From positions 4,781,501 to 4,845,500 of the forward strand of contig NZ_CP107921.1 of the NCBI RefSeq assembly GCF_036014215.1: a DNA stretch of 64,000 nt. Direction: 5' to 3'. The notes beneath the pieces were generated by a model, which did no database searches, was not told the DNA's origin, and was given only the letters and a program-made list of their open reading frames with translations. The stretch is from Streptomyces sp. NBC_00440. Lineage in GTDB: Bacteria; Actinomycetota; Actinomycetes; Streptomycetales; Streptomycetaceae. Position numbers and translations under genes: made by a program. Of the stretch, positions 52,744 to 62,808 are shown one piece after another (position 1 is the first letter of the stretch; the number at the start of each line of letters is the position of its first letter).

Positions 52744-54315
52744 ATGTCCTTTCCTCTCCTGACGGTGACCGCGGCGCTCCCGGCGGTCGGTGCGGTCGCC
52801 ACCGCCGCGGTCCCGGCCGCGCGGCGCACCGCGGCGAAGTGGCTCGCGCTGCTCTTCTCGCTCGGCACGCTCGCCCTGGGCGCCGTCCAGCTCGTCCGGT
52901 TCGACCCCGGCGGCGCCCGCTACCAGCTCACCGAATCGCACGCCTGGATCAAGGACTTCGGCGTGCGGTACGAGCTGGGGGTGGACGGCATCGGGCTCGC
53001 GATGATCGCCCTGACCGCCCTGCTCATCCCGTTCGTCATCCTGGCCGGCTGGCACGACGCCGACCCCCTGGAGACGCACAGCTCGCGCTGGCGGCCCACC
53101 CAGGGCTTCTTCGCCCTGATCCTGGCCGTCGAGGCGATGGTGATCCTCTCCTTCGAGGCCACCGACGTCTTCCTGTTCTACATCCTCTTCGAAGCCATGC
53201 TCATCCCGATGTACTTCCTCATCGGCGGCTTCGGGGACCGGGCGCACGCCGGGGGCGACGAGGCGGCGGCGACCCAACGCTCGTACGCGGCAGTCAAGTT
53301 CCTCCTCTACAACCTGGTCGGCGGCCTGCTCATGCTGGCCGCAGTCATCGGCCTCTACGTCGTCGCGGGGAACTTCTCCCTCCAGGAGATCGTCGCCGCG
53401 CGGGCCAACGGCTCGCTGCACATGGCGACCAGCACCGAGCGCTGGCTCTTCCTCGGCTTCTTCTTCGCCTTCGCGGTGAAGGCGCCGCTCTGGCCGCTGC
53501 ACACCTGGCTGCCGAACGCCATGGGTGAGGCGACCGCCCCGGTCGCCGTGCTGATCACCGCCGTGGTCGACAAGGTCGGCACGTTCGCGATGCTGCGCTT
53601 CTGCCTCCAGCTCTTCCCGGAGGCGAGCAAGTGGGCCACCCCGGTGATCCTGGTGCTCGCGCTGATCAGCATCGTCTACGGCGCGCTCGTCGCGGTCGGC
53701 CAGCGCGACATCAAGCGGCTGATCGCCTACGCGTCGGTCTCGCACTTCGGCTTCATCATCCTGGGCATCTTCGCGATGACCACCCAGGGCCAGTCGGGCG
53801 CGACGCTCTACATGGTCAACCACGGGATCTCGACGGCCGCCCTGATGCTGGTGGCCGGGTTCCTGATCTCGCGGCGCGGCTCGCGGCTCATCGCCGACTA
53901 CGGCGGTGTGCAGAAGGTGGCCCCAGTGCTGGCCGGGACCTTCCTGATCGGCGGTCTCGCCACCCTGTCGCTGCCCGGCCTGTCGCCGTTCGTCAGTGAA
54001 TTCCTGGTCCTGGTCGGCACATTCAGCGCGTACCCGGCCGCCGGGATCATCGCGACGGTCGGCATCGTGCTGGCCGCGCTCTACGTCCTGGTCCTCTACC
54101 AGCGCACCATGACCGGCCCGGTCAGGGCGACGGTGCAGGGCATGGCGGACCTCAAGGTCCGTGAACTGGTCGTCGTGCTGCCGCTGATCGCGCTGCTGGT
54201 CTTCCTCGGCGTCTATCCGAAGCCGCTGACGGAGATCGTCAACCCGGCCGTGAAGCACACCATGTCCGACGTCCAGAAGAAGGACCCCAAGCCCACAGTG
54301 GAGGCCGCGAAGTGA
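52744..54315 (+). CDS. nuoM: NADH-quinone oxidoreductase subunit M
   Basis: 523-aa antiporter-like subunit, about 14 helices. Landmarks: LGVDGIGLAMIALTALL, LFYILFEAMLIPMYFLIGGF with the essential Glu, KAPLWPLHTWLPNAMGEATA with the Lys, and DIKRLIAYASVSHFGFI. ATG 52744. The C-terminus is a hydrophilic tail (DVQKKDPKPTVEAAK). Overlaps nuoN GTG by 4 bases. Confidence 0.96.
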   Translation: MSFPLLTVTAALPAVGAVATAAVPAARRTAAKWLALLFSLGTLALGAVQLVRFDPGGARYQLTESHAWIKDFGVRYELGVDGIGLAMIALTALLIPFVILAGWHDADPLETHSSRWRPTQGFFALILAVEAMVILSFEATDVFLFYILFEAMLIPMYFLIGGFGDRAHAGGDEAAATQRSYAAVKFLLYNLVGGLLMLAAVIGLYVVAGNFSLQEIVAARANGSLHMATSTERWLFLGFFFAFAVKAPLWPLHTWLPNAMGEATAPVAVLITAVVDKVGTFAMLRFCLQLFPEASKWATPVILVLALISIVYGALVAVGQRDIKRLIAYASVSHFGFIILGIFAMTTQGQSGATLYMVNHGISTAALMLVAGFLISRRGSRLIADYGGVQKVAPVLAGTFLIGGLATLSLPGLSPFVSEFLVLVGTFSAYPAAGIIATVGIVLAALYVLVLYQRTMTGPVRATVQGMADLKVRELVVVLPLIALLVFLGVYPKPLTEIVNPAVKHTMSDVQKKDPKPTVEAAK

Positions 54316-55964
54316 GCGCAACAGCTGTCCACAGCCTGTGGACAACGGGGGCGGCGGGCCCCATCGGCAAGATCCCGACCCCGCACATCGAGTACGCGCA
54401 GCTCTCACCCGTGCTGATCATTCTCGGTGCGGCGATGCTGGGCGTCCTCGTCGAGGCCTTCGTGCCGCGCAGGGTCCGCTACCACGCCCAGGTGTTCCTC
54501 AGTGTCGTGGCGGTCGTCGCCTCCTTCGCGGCGGTCGTCGCGCTGGCGGCCGGCGGTTACGGCTCGACCAAGGCGCACATCGCGGCGATGGGCGCGGTCG
54601 CGGTCGACGGGCCCGCGCTCTTCCTGCAGGGCACCATCCTGCTGGCCTCGCTGGTGGCGGTCTTCACCTTCGCCGAGCGCAGGCTCGACCCGGAGGTGCA
54701 CGGCAACCGTACGGACTCCTTCGCCGCGCAGGCCGCCGCCGTACCGGGCAGCGACAGCGAACAGGAAGCGGTCAAGGCCGGGTTCACCACCACCGAGGTC
54801 TTCCCGCTCGCGCTGTTCGCCATCGGCGGGATGCTCGTCTTCCCCGCGGCCAACGATCTGCTGACGCTCTTCGTGGCGCTGGAGGTCTTCTCGCTGCCGC
54901 TCTACCTGCTCTGCGCCGTCGCCCGCCGCAAGAGGCTGATGTCGCAGGAAGCGGCCGTGAAGTACTTCCTGCTCGGGGCGTTCTCCTCGGCGTTCCTGCT
55001 CTTCGGGATCGCCCTGCTCTACGGGTACGCGGGCTCCGTCTCGTACGCCCGGATCGCCGACGTCGTCAACGGCACCGTGCAGAACGTCGACCCGGCGCTC
55101 GCCAACACGATGGGCAACGACGCACTGCTGCTCATCGGCGGCGCGATGATCCTGCTCGGGCTGCTCTTCAAGGTCGGCGCCGTGCCGTTCCACATGTGGA
55201 CCCCGGACGTCTACCAGGGGGCGCCCACCCCGGTCACCGGCTTCATGGCGGCGGCCACCAAGGTCGCCGCGTTCGGCGCGCTGCTGCGGCTGCTGTACGT
55301 GGTGCTGCCGGGGATGCGCTGGGACTGGCGGCCCGTGATGTGGGCCATCGCGATCATCACGATGCTGGGCGGCGCGGTCGTAGCGATCACGCAGACCGAC
55401 ATCAAGCGGATGCTGGCCTACTCGTCCATCGCGCACGCCGGGTTCATCCTGGCCGGTGTCATCGCCACCACACCGGAGGGCGTCAGCTCGGTCCTCTTCT
55501 ACCTGGTGACGTACTCGTTCGTGACGATCGGTGCCTTCGCCGTGGTCACGCTGGTACGGGACGCGGGCGGCGAGGCCACGCACCTCTCCAAGTGGGCGGG
55601 GCTCGGGCGGCGTTCACCGCTGGTGGCCGCGGTCTTCGCCGTCTTCCTGCTGGCCTTCGCGGGCATCCCGCTGACCAGCGGGTTCAGCGGGAAGTTCGCC
55701 GTGTTCAAGGCGGCGGCCGACGGCGGGGCCGGCGGTCTGGTCGTGGTCGGTGTGATCTCGTCCGCCATCGCCGCGTTCTTCTACATCCGGGTCATCGTGC
55801 TGATGTTCTTCAGCGAGCCGAAGGCGGACGGCCCGACGGTCGCCGTCCCGTCGCCGCTGACGATGACGACGATCGCCGTGGGTGTCGCGGTCACGCTGGT
55901 GCTGGGGCTCGCCCCGCAGTACTTCCTGGACCTGGCGGGCCAGGCGGGGGTCTTCGCCCGGTAG
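54312..55964 (+). CDS. nuoN: NADH-quinone oxidoreductase subunit N
   Basis: 550-aa antiporter-like subunit and last gene of the operon. Landmarks: LFVALEVFSLPLYLLCAVAR with the essential Glu, FKVGAVPFHMWTPDVYQGAPT with the Lys, DIKRMLAYSSIAHAGFIL and a C-terminal PLTSGFSGKFAVF segment. GTG 54312 overlaps the nuoM stop. Followed by a strong terminator 80 bases later. Confidence 0.96.
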   Translation: MSATAVHSLWTTGAAGPIGKIPTPHIEYAQLSPVLIILGAAMLGVLVEAFVPRRVRYHAQVFLSVVAVVASFAAVVALAAGGYGSTKAHIAAMGAVAVDGPALFLQGTILLASLVAVFTFAERRLDPEVHGNRTDSFAAQAAAVPGSDSEQEAVKAGFTTTEVFPLALFAIGGMLVFPAANDLLTLFVALEVFSLPLYLLCAVARRKRLMSQEAAVKYFLLGAFSSAFLLFGIALLYGYAGSVSYARIADVVNGTVQNVDPALANTMGNDALLLIGGAMILLGLLFKVGAVPFHMWTPDVYQGAPTPVTGFMAAATKVAAFGALLRLLYVVLPGMRWDWRPVMWAIAIITMLGGAVVAITQTDIKRMLAYSSIAHAGFILAGVIATTPEGVSSVLFYLVTYSFVTIGAFAVVTLVRDAGGEATHLSKWAGLGRRSPLVAAVFAVFLLAFAGIPLTSGFSGKFAVFKAAADGGAGGLVVVGVISSAIAAFFYIRVIVLMFFSEPKADGPTVAVPSPLTMTTIAVGVAVTLVLGLAPQYFLDLAGQAGVFAR

Positions 55965-56044
55965 CCGGGCTTCTCCAAAGGATCTCAGCGGTACGAACTC
56001 AGTCGTACGAATTCCGCGGTAACGATCTCCGCCGTACGATCTCC

Positions 56045-56084
56045 GCCGTCGGGCGGGCCGGGTGTCCCCGGTCCGCCCGACGGC
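56045..56084 (+). terminator. nuo operon terminator
   Basis: GCCGTCGGGCGG (56045-56056) pairs perfectly with CCGCCCGACGGC (56073-56084); pairing continues inward through one G-T pair and CCGGG/CCCGG to a 4-base loop, then TTTCG follows. It is the strongest hairpin of the window. The rest of 55965-56281 shows repeated CCGTACGA/TCTCCGCCGTACGA motifs but no gene. Confidence 0.85.
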
Positions 56085-56281
56085 TTTCGTACGCCGTTGA
56101 CCTGGGGTTTCCCGGCGTGCCCCGGCTTGTCCCGGTGTGGGCCGGGGGCGCGTACCGTCGCGGGCGCACCCCGGGATGCGCCGCTGTGTCCGGGGATGTC
56201 GGTGCGGGACCCTATCGTGGCAGGAGTGAGAGGCAGCGACCGGCGGTACGGCGAGGGACCAGCGCGACGGGGGACGGAACG

Positions 56282-56380
56282 ATGAGACGCGCGACGGAAC
56301 AACGCAGGACTGAACGGCGCAGGACTGAACGGCGCAGGACTGAACGGCGCAGGACGGCACAACGCAGGACGGAACGATGA
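56282..56380 (+). CDS. Repetitive Arg-rich upstream ORF overlapping recQ
   Basis: 32-codon ORF whose product is [20 protein letters not shown] followed by [15 protein letters not shown] 56282 has its own GGGGGACGG site, and the TGA overlaps the recQ ATG (ATGA, 56377-56380), so it could couple recQ translation. It consists of five 15-base repeats (56301-56375). A stable basic peptide is doubtful; a leader role is more plausible. Confidence 0.4.
   Translation: MRRATEQRRTERRRTERRRTERRRTAQRRTER
56301..56375 (+). repeat. Five 15-bp tandem repeats ahead of recQ
   Basis: Consensus GGCGCAGGACTGAAC; copies at 56301, 56316, 56331, 56346 and 56361, the middle ones identical, the array ending one base before the recQ ATG. 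Copy-number change would keep the upstream ORF in frame. Confidence 0.9.
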
Positions 56381-58515
56381 AGGGCAGTGGCGAGGCAGTG
56401 GCCGAGCGTACGGAGCAGGCAGAGCGGACCACGCACGCGCGGGGCGCGGAGAGCGAGGCGCTCAGCACCCTGCACCGGGTCTTCGGCTACGACGCCTTCC
56501 GCGGCGAGCAGGAAGAGATCATCGGGCAGGTGGTGGACGGCGGGGACGCCGTCGTGCTGATGCCGACCGGTGGCGGAAAGTCCCTCTGCTACCAGATCCC
56601 CGCCCTGGTCAGGCCGGGTACGGGCGTGGTGATCTCCCCACTGATCGCACTGATGCAGGACCAGGTGGACGCGCTGCGCGCCCTCGGTGTGCGCGCGGGC
56701 TTCATGAACTCCACGCAGGACTTCGACGAGCGCCGCACCGTGGAGGCCGAGCTGCTCGCCGGAGAGCTCGACCTGCTCTATCTGGCGCCCGAGCGGCTGC
56801 GGGTCGAGGCCACGCTCGGTCTGCTGAGCCGCGCGAAGATCTCCGTGTTCGCGATCGACGAAGCGCACTGTGTCGCCAGCTGGGGACACGACTTCCGCCC
56901 GGACTACCTGGCGCTCTCGCTGCTCGGCGAGCGCTGGCCCGACGTCCCGCGCATCGCCCTGACGGCCACCGCCACCCGCGCCACGCACCAGGAGATCACC
57001 GAGCGGCTCGGGATGCCGGACGCGCGGCACTTCGTCGCGGGCTTCGACCGGCCCAACATCCAGTACCGGATCGTCCCCAAGAACGACCCCAAGAAGCAGC
57101 TGCTCGCCTTCCTCAAGGAGGAGCACGCGGGGGACGCCGGAATCGTCTACTGCCTCTCCCGTGCCTCCGTCGAGCGGACCGCCGAGTACCTCTGCAAGAA
57201 CGGTGTCGAGGCCGTGCCGTACCACGCGGGGCTCGACGCGGGCACCCGCGCCGTCCACCAGTCGCGTTTCCTGCGGGAGGACGGCCTGGTGGTGGTCGCG
57301 ACGATCGCCTTCGGGATGGGGATCGACAAGCCGGACGTCCGGTTCGTCGCCCACCTCGACCTGCCCAAGTCGGTGGAGGGGTACTACCAGGAGACCGGGC
57401 GCGCCGGGCGGGACGGGCTGCCGTCCACGGCGTGGATGACGTACGGACTCCAGGACGTCGTGCAGCAGCGCAAGATGATCCAGAGCGGCGAGGGCGGCGA
57501 GGCGTTCCGGCGCCGGGCCGCGGCCCATCTCGACGCGATGCTGGCGCTCTGCGAGACGGCCGACTGCCGCCGCGCCCAGCTGCTCCAGTACTTCGGCCAG
57601 GAGGCGGTGGCCCCCGCCTGCGGGAACTGCGACACCTGCCTCACCCCGCCGGAGACCTGGGACGGCACGGTGGCGGCGCAGAAGGTGCTGTCGACGGTGG
57701 TACGGCTGGAGCGCGAGCGCAGGCAGAAGTTCGGCGCCGGCCAGATCGTCGACATCCTGCTCGGCCGCAGGACGGCCAAGGTCATCCAGTTCGACCACGA
57801 CCAGCTCTCCGTCTTCGGCATCGGCGAGGACGTGCCGGAGGCCCAGTGGCGGGGTGTGGTGCGGCAGTTGCTGGCGCAGGGGCTGCTGGCGGTCGAGGGG
57901 GAGTACGGCACGCTGGTCCTGACCGGCACCAGCGGCTCGGTGCTCTCGGGAGAGACCGGGGTCCGGCTGCGCAAGGAGCCGGAGAAGGCCGTGGTGGCCC
58001 GGGCGGCCAAGGGCGAGAAGAAGGCCAGGGCGGCAGTGGCGGCAGCGGATCTGCCCGCGGAAGCGGTGCCGGTCTTCGAGGCGCTGCGGACCTGGCGCGG
58101 CAAGCAGGCCAAGGAGCAGGGCGTCCCGGCGTATGTGATCTTCCACGATGCGACACTGCGGGAGATCGCCACGGTGCGGCCCGCCACGCTCGGTGAGCTG
58201 GGTGGCATCGGCGGTCTCGGCGAGAAGAAGCTGGCGACGTACGGGGAGGGCGTGCTCGGGGTGCTGGGCGAGCTGGCGGGTGCGGGCGGGACCGCACCGG
58301 ACCAGCAGGCCGGCACAGCGGACCGGGACGGCGGCCAGCCGGCCCAGTCCGGCGGCCGGACCGCCCAGTCCGGCGCGCAGACCGCCAAGCCTGCCCGGAC
58401 TGGCCGGCCCGCCTCGTCGGCCCCGGCCCGGGTGCCCGCGCAGGGCGAGCCGGACGACCCGGGAGCCTGGGACGAGCCGGACTTCTCGGACTACCCCGAG
58501 GACCCGGAGGCGTAG
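56377..58515 (+). CDS. recQ: ATP-dependent DNA helicase RecQ
   Basis: 712-aa superfamily-2 3'-5' helicase acting in recombination and repair. Motif 0 [12 protein letters not shown], motif [13 protein letters not shown], motif [19 protein letters not shown], motif [16 protein letters not shown], motif V/VI region [15 protein letters not shown] and [10 protein letters not shown]. The RecQ zinc site is complete (C in [26 protein letters not shown]), then the RQC winged helix and an HRDC domain (about 565-640, [20 protein letters not shown]). A 65-residue disordered acidic tail ends the protein. ATG 56377 overlaps the repetitive upstream ORF. Monocistronic; converges with the GPP34 gene. Confidence 0.94.
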   Translation: MKGSGEAVAERTEQAERTTHARGAESEALSTLHRVFGYDAFRGEQEEIIGQVVDGGDAVVLMPTGGGKSLCYQIPALVRPGTGVVISPLIALMQDQVDALRALGVRAGFMNSTQDFDERRTVEAELLAGELDLLYLAPERLRVEATLGLLSRAKISVFAIDEAHCVASWGHDFRPDYLALSLLGERWPDVPRIALTATATRATHQEITERLGMPDARHFVAGFDRPNIQYRIVPKNDPKKQLLAFLKEEHAGDAGIVYCLSRASVERTAEYLCKNGVEAVPYHAGLDAGTRAVHQSRFLREDGLVVVATIAFGMGIDKPDVRFVAHLDLPKSVEGYYQETGRAGRDGLPSTAWMTYGLQDVVQQRKMIQSGEGGEAFRRRAAAHLDAMLALCETADCRRAQLLQYFGQEAVAPACGNCDTCLTPPETWDGTVAAQKVLSTVVRLERERRQKFGAGQIVDILLGRRTAKVIQFDHDQLSVFGIGEDVPEAQWRGVVRQLLAQGLLAVEGEYGTLVLTGTSGSVLSGETGVRLRKEPEKAVVARAAKGEKKARAAVAAADLPAEAVPVFEALRTWRGKQAKEQGVPAYVIFHDATLREIATVRPATLGELGGIGGLGEKKLATYGEGVLGVLGELAGAGGTAPDQQAGTADRDGGQPAQSGGRTAQSGAQTAKPARTGRPASSAPARVPAQGEPDDPGAWDEPDFSDYPEDPEA

Positions 58516-58560
58516 GGCTGGGGCCCGACTGACCCGGGCGGTACGGGGGAGCGTACGGCG

Positions 58561-58760
58561 GGGAGCCGCAGCGCAGGACCGGCGGGACCCGCGCTGGGAC
58601 CCGCAGCGTAAGACCGGCGGGACCCGCAGCGCACGGCCGCGGGACCCGCAGCGCAAAAGCGGCGGGACCCGCGCTCACACCGCGCCCTGCCATGGGGCAG
58701 GCCCCGCGCTCACCCCGCGCCGCACCATGGGGCAGGCAGGCCCCCGCGCCCCGCCATGAG
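58561..58760. repeat. Degenerate repeats downstream of recQ
   Basis: Several copies of CGGGACCCGCAGCGCA-like units (58561-58680), then three copies of a CCATGGGGCAGGC-like unit (58690-58765). They fill the gap between convergent recQ and GPP34 genes and include short stems (CTGCC-ATGG-GGCAG) that may terminate transcription. Confidence 0.6.
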
Positions 58761-58782
58761 GCAGGCAGCCCCCCCCCGGAGC

Positions 58783-59427
58783 TCAGCCTCCGCCGCTCCG
58801 GTTCGCCCGGTCGATCTGGACGTTGCGGTGCACCGCGTGGGCGGTCCACTCCTCGTGCATCAGCTGACGCATCGAGGCGCGGGACGTCCCGCCGTCCCGG
58901 GCGACGATCCGGGACAGGCCCACCGCCGCGACGAGCGCCCCGAGTGCGCGGCTCCGCGGGTCCGGGAAGCCGGCCGCCTCCGCTGTCAGGAAGCGGTCGC
59001 GGGCTTGAGCGGACCAGTTCCGCGGGCCCGCCGGGTGGCGGTAGTAGGGCAGCAGCCCCGCGAACCGCCGCGTCTCACGGGTCAGTACGTCCCCGTCCAC
59101 CAGCTGGTCCAGGTACAGCCCCTCCACCGTGCGGCCGGTCCGGCGGATCCAGTACCGCGCGCCGACGCCCCCGGCGGACTTCCGCTTGTCCGGGGCCGGC
59201 AGCAGCTCCAGCACCTGTGCGAGCACCGGGTCGTGCGGCAGCAGCGGCTGATCCACCGTCACCTTCCCGCGCGACTCGGAGATCCGGCCCTGCAGCTCCA
59301 GTTCGGCCAGGGCCGCACCGGCCATGCCGAACTCCAGATAGCGGTTCCGGCAGAACGGTTTGCCCCGGCGCGGGTCCAGCGCGAGCAGCAGCAGTTCCTC
59401 CGGGAGCGTCGGCGCTTCCTGGCTCAT
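58783..59427 (-). CDS. GPP34-family phosphoprotein
   Basis: 214-aa homologue of eukaryotic Golgi phosphoprotein 3 (GPP34/GOLPH3 fold), which binds phosphoinositides; in actinomycetes the family is expanded and uncharacterised. Typical start LPEELLLLALDPRRGKPF, AGAALAELELQGRIS, repeated amphipathic helices, and the VVARDGG-type C-terminal region (SRIVARDGGTSRASMRQL). ATG 59425-59427 overlaps the stop of the fumarylacetoacetase gene (ATGA), an unusual coupling. Confidence 0.87.
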   Translation of the reverse strand: MSQEAPTLPEELLLLALDPRRGKPFCRNRYLEFGMAGAALAELELQGRISESRGKVTVDQPLLPHDPVLAQVLELLPAPDKRKSAGGVGARYWIRRTGRTVEGLYLDQLVDGDVLTRETRRFAGLLPYYRHPAGPRNWSAQARDRFLTAEAAGFPDPRSRALGALVAAVGLSRIVARDGGTSRASMRQLMHEEWTAHAVHRNVQIDRANRSGGG

Positions 59428-60650
59428 CGTGCGGGCACGATCCTTCCGGTCACTTCGCCGAGGCCGACCCGGGTCCCGTCGGGCCCCGGTGCCCAGGCGG
59501 TGAGTGTCACCTCGTCGCCGTCCTCCAGGAACGTCCGCTTGCCGCCGTCGAGTTCGAGGGGCCGGGTCCCGTTCCAGGTGATTTCGAGCAGTGAGCCGCA
59601 CTGCCCGGGCGACGGCCCGCTGACCGTGCCCGAACCGAAGAGGTCCCCGGTACGGAGCGAGGCGCCGTTGACGGTCGTGTGGGCCAGCATCTGGGCGGCC
59701 GTCCAGTACATCCCGGCGAAGGGCGGCTCGGAGACCGGCTGCCCGTTGATGGACACCGCGATCCGCAGGTCGAGGCCGCCAGGTTCCTCGGCCGACGCGT
59801 CGTCGAGGTAGGGGAGCAGGGGCAGTTCGCGGGCGGGCGGGGCGGTCCGCGCCGCGTCGAGAGCCTCCAGCGGTGTCACCCAGGCCGAGACCGAGGTGGC
59901 GAAGGACTTGCCGAGGAAGGGACCCAGCGGGACGTACTCCCAGGCCTGGATGTCGCGCGCCGACCAGTCGTTGAGCAGCTGGAGGCCGAAGACGTGGTGC
60001 CGGTAGCCGGACAGCGGAACGGAGTCGCCCTGCGCGGACGGGACGCCGACGACGAAGCCGACCTCCGCCTCGATGTCGAGCTTGACCGAGGGTCCGAAGA
60101 CCGGCGCCGGGTCCGACGGCGCCTTGCGCTGCCCCGAAGGACGTACGACATCGGTGCCCGACACGACGACCGTGCCGGAACGGCCGTGGTAACCGATCGG
60201 CAGATGCTTCCAGTTGGGGGTCAGCGCCGCGGAGTCGGGCCGGAAGATGCTGCCGACGTTCGTCGCGTGGTGCTCGCTGGCGTAGAAGTCGACGTAGTCG
60301 GCGACCTCGTACGGAAGATGCATCGTGACGTCCGCCACCGGACGCAGCAGCGGCTCTATGACCGGGCGGTGCGCGGGGACAGTGACCCAGGCGGTCAGCG
60401 CGCGCCGCACATCGCGCCACGCCGTACGGCCCGCCGCGAGCAGCGGGTTGAGCGTGGGGTGGGCGAGCAGCTTGCTGTACGGGGAGCCGAGCGCGAGCGC
60501 CGCCGCCCCCGCGTCGAGTACATGGCCGCCGATCCGCACGCCCACCCGGCGCCGGTCGGGATCCTCAGGGGTGGAGAAGACTCCGTACGGCAGGTTGTGC
60601 GGGCCGAAGGGATCGCCTTCGGCCCGGTCGAGCGGGCTCTGCTCAGGCAT
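59424..60650 (-). CDS. fahA: Fumarylacetoacetase
   Basis: Hydrolyses fumarylacetoacetate to fumarate and acetoacetate, the last step of tyrosine/homogentisate breakdown. 408 aa. Catalytic and metal residues appear in DYVDFYASEHHATNVGSIFR (Asp ligand, active-site His), KLDIEAEVGFVVG (two Glu ligands) and LLNDWSARDIQAWEYVPLGP followed by FLGKSF (Asp, Arg, Lys). ATG 60648-60650 gives the family start MPEQSPLD; a site AGCGAGG lies upstream. No homogentisate dioxygenase is nearby. Co-transcribed with the GPP34 gene. Confidence 0.92.
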   Translation of the reverse strand: MPEQSPLDRAEGDPFGPHNLPYGVFSTPEDPDRRRVGVRIGGHVLDAGAAALALGSPYSKLLAHPTLNPLLAAGRTAWRDVRRALTAWVTVPAHRPVIEPLLRPVADVTMHLPYEVADYVDFYASEHHATNVGSIFRPDSAALTPNWKHLPIGYHGRSGTVVVSGTDVVRPSGQRKAPSDPAPVFGPSVKLDIEAEVGFVVGVPSAQGDSVPLSGYRHHVFGLQLLNDWSARDIQAWEYVPLGPFLGKSFATSVSAWVTPLEALDAARTAPPARELPLLPYLDDASAEEPGGLDLRIAVSINGQPVSEPPFAGMYWTAAQMLAHTTVNGASLRTGDLFGSGTVSGPSPGQCGSLLEITWNGTRPLELDGGKRTFLEDGDEVTLTAWAPGPDGTRVGLGEVTGRIVPAR

Positions 60651-60798
60651 GGGGTGCTGCCTCGCTTTCAGGTCTGTGGACAGACCCACGGTACGGGGGC
60701 GGGGCGGGCCGCGTCAGCTGGTGAAACGTTCGCGGTGTCCTGCCCGGGGGGCGGGTCCTCGAACCCGCCCCCGCCGTACCCGGCGCATTACCCCCGCA

Positions 60799-62796
60799 CT
60801 ACCCCGCCGTGCGCGGAATGCGCTTCTCCCAGCTCCGCCGGAACACCACCTCTTCGCCCTCCTGGCACACCACTTCGCTCGTCGTGATGAAGTCCTGGGC
60901 GTCGCAGGTGATCTCCGAGCGGGTCCGCACCCGGGCGTCCCAGCCCGTCTCGGGGCGGTGCAGGCGGATCGACCAGTCCGAGCGGGTGTGCGCCGACAGC
61001 GGGTCCGCCTCGTTGATCGTGTACGTCTCCAACGCGTCCTCGCTGAACTCCAGGCCGTCCGGGTAGATCCGGGTGCCCCCGTACCTGGGGTCCACCTCCA
61101 GACGCCAGTCGCCCTTGGCCACATCGCGTACGACCAGCCGCTCCGGACGCTCGTCCGGATTATCCGGATACTCCACCGCGAGCGGCTCGGACTGCTCCGG
61201 CTCCTCGAAGGCGATGTCGTCCTCGGTGTGCGCGCGGACCGGGAGTTCCATGGTCGAGGCCGCCGGGTCCAGGATCCAGCCGTGCGCCGAGTCGGGCTGC
61301 GGCCAGATCCACGGCCAGTACGCCGACGAGACCGAGAGGCGGATGCGGTGGCCGGGCGGGAAGGTGTGGCCGATGCCGTTCAGCTCGAAGGTGAGCGACT
61401 CGGTGGTGCCCGGTTTCCAGGGGTCCGACCGGTCCCGGCCGTGGCGCGCCGAGAAGTTGAGCGCGCCCCGGGTGACCAGGGTGGAGGAGCCGTCCGGTGC
61501 GACGTCGCAGAGCCGGGCGACGACCTGTCCCGTGGGGACGTCGGAGCGCACCGAGAGATGCACCTTCGCGCGGCCCAGGATCTCGATGGCGGCCTGGCGG
61601 ACCGGGAATTCGAAGCAGACGGACTTCGCGTCCTCGTCGCGCTGGTCGGGCGGCAGATCGGAGTCGTTGCCGAACGGGAAGAACCGCCCGGCGTCCAGAC
61701 CGGTCTGCATCGGCGACCTGACTTCCATCGGGTCGCCCTGGAGTGCGTACGACACCGGTGTGACGTGCGGCGACGGCCAGGCCGTGTCACCGACCCAGCG
61801 GCCCGGCAGCTCCGGGTAGACGGTGGCCGGCGGGTGCGACTCGCTGATCCACGAGCGCAGCAGCGGCTCGTCCATCACCCCGTTGTCCTCACCCTTCAGA
61901 TGGTGGTCCCACCAGCGCAGGGTCTCCTGGAGGAAGCCGATGCCGGGGCCGGGCGGCAGGCCCCGGTCCGGGTACTGGTGCGACCACGGGCCGATCAGCC
62001 CCCGCACCCGCGACGGGTCCAGATTCCCGACCAGCCGCAGGGCGGTGTCCCGGTACGGGTCGTGCCAGCCGCCGACGGTCAGGACGGCCGCCTTGATGGC
62101 CGGGTAGTCCTCGCAGACGCTGCCGTGCTTCCAGTAGTCGTCGCGCGTCTGGTGGGCGAGCCAGGTATGGATGAACGGCTCCACGGCCTCCAGCCGGCTC
62201 AGCCACATGTCCCGCCAGACCGAACCGACCTGGGCCGGGTCCGGCGGCCGCGACACGAAGGCGAGCATCGTGGCCGCCCAGGCGTGCATGTCGACGGCGA
62301 GCACCGAGCCGCCCATGTAGTGGACGTCGTTGTCGTAGCGGTCGTCGGCGGAGCAGACCGTGACGATCGCCTTGAGCGGCTCGGGGGCGAGGGCCGCGAT
62401 CTGGAGCGAGTTGAAGCCGCCCCAGGAGATGCCGAACATCCCGACCTTGCCGGTGCACCAGTCCTGCCGGGCCAGCCAGTTCACCACCTCCACGCCGTCG
62501 GCCAGCTCCTGGGCGTCGTACTCGTCACCGGGCATCCCGGTCGAGTTGCCGTGCCCGCGCACATCGACGCGGACGGAGGCGTATCCGTGGCCCGCGTACC
62601 AGGGGTGCCGCTGCGAGTCCCGCGGCGCCGTCCAGTCGCTCAGGCGGTACGGAAGGTATTCGAGCAGGGCGGGGACCGGTGCGGCGGCGTTGACCGGACG
62701 CCAGATCCTGGCGTACAGCTGCGTGCCGTCCGGGAGCGGGATCCAGACGTCCTCGCGGCGGGTCTCGTACGGGAATTCGGTGCGGATTCGAGCCAC
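60799..62796 (-). CDS. CocE/NonD-family (Xaa-Pro dipeptidyl-peptidase-like) hydrolase
   Basis: 665-aa serine hydrolase. Catalytic Ser in GISWGGFNS, the VRVDVRGHGNSTGMPG strand-turn, Asp in the GGWHDPYRDTALRL region and His in GPWSHQYPDRG. The C-terminal jelly-roll is present (FPPGHRIRLSVSSAYWPWIW). Family members cleave Xaa-Pro peptides or acyl esters. No signal peptide, so cytoplasmic. GTG 62796 starts 12 bases after the POT transporter stop, suggesting joint uptake and cleavage of peptides. Confidence 0.88.
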   Translation of the reverse strand: MARIRTEFPYETRREDVWIPLPDGTQLYARIWRPVNAAAPVPALLEYLPYRLSDWTAPRDSQRHPWYAGHGYASVRVDVRGHGNSTGMPGDEYDAQELADGVEVVNWLARQDWCTGKVGMFGISWGGFNSLQIAALAPEPLKAIVTVCSADDRYDNDVHYMGGSVLAVDMHAWAATMLAFVSRPPDPAQVGSVWRDMWLSRLEAVEPFIHTWLAHQTRDDYWKHGSVCEDYPAIKAAVLTVGGWHDPYRDTALRLVGNLDPSRVRGLIGPWSHQYPDRGLPPGPGIGFLQETLRWWDHHLKGEDNGVMDEPLLRSWISESHPPATVYPELPGRWVGDTAWPSPHVTPVSYALQGDPMEVRSPMQTGLDAGRFFPFGNDSDLPPDQRDEDAKSVCFEFPVRQAAIEILGRAKVHLSVRSDVPTGQVVARLCDVAPDGSSTLVTRGALNFSARHGRDRSDPWKPGTTESLTFELNGIGHTFPPGHRIRLSVSSAYWPWIWPQPDSAHGWILDPAASTMELPVRAHTEDDIAFEEPEQSEPLAVEYPDNPDERPERLVVRDVAKGDWRLEVDPRYGGTRIYPDGLEFSEDALETYTINEADPLSAHTRSDWSIRLHRPETGWDARVRTRSEITCDAQDFITTSEVVCQEGEEVVFRRSWEKRIPRTAG

Positions 62797-62808
62797 GGCA
62801 GGCGCTCC

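Noticed and set aside
59428..60420. N-terminal extension of the GPP34 frame across fahA
   Set aside because: The family start MSQEAPTLPEELLL is at 59427; the extension is a frame shadow of fahA.
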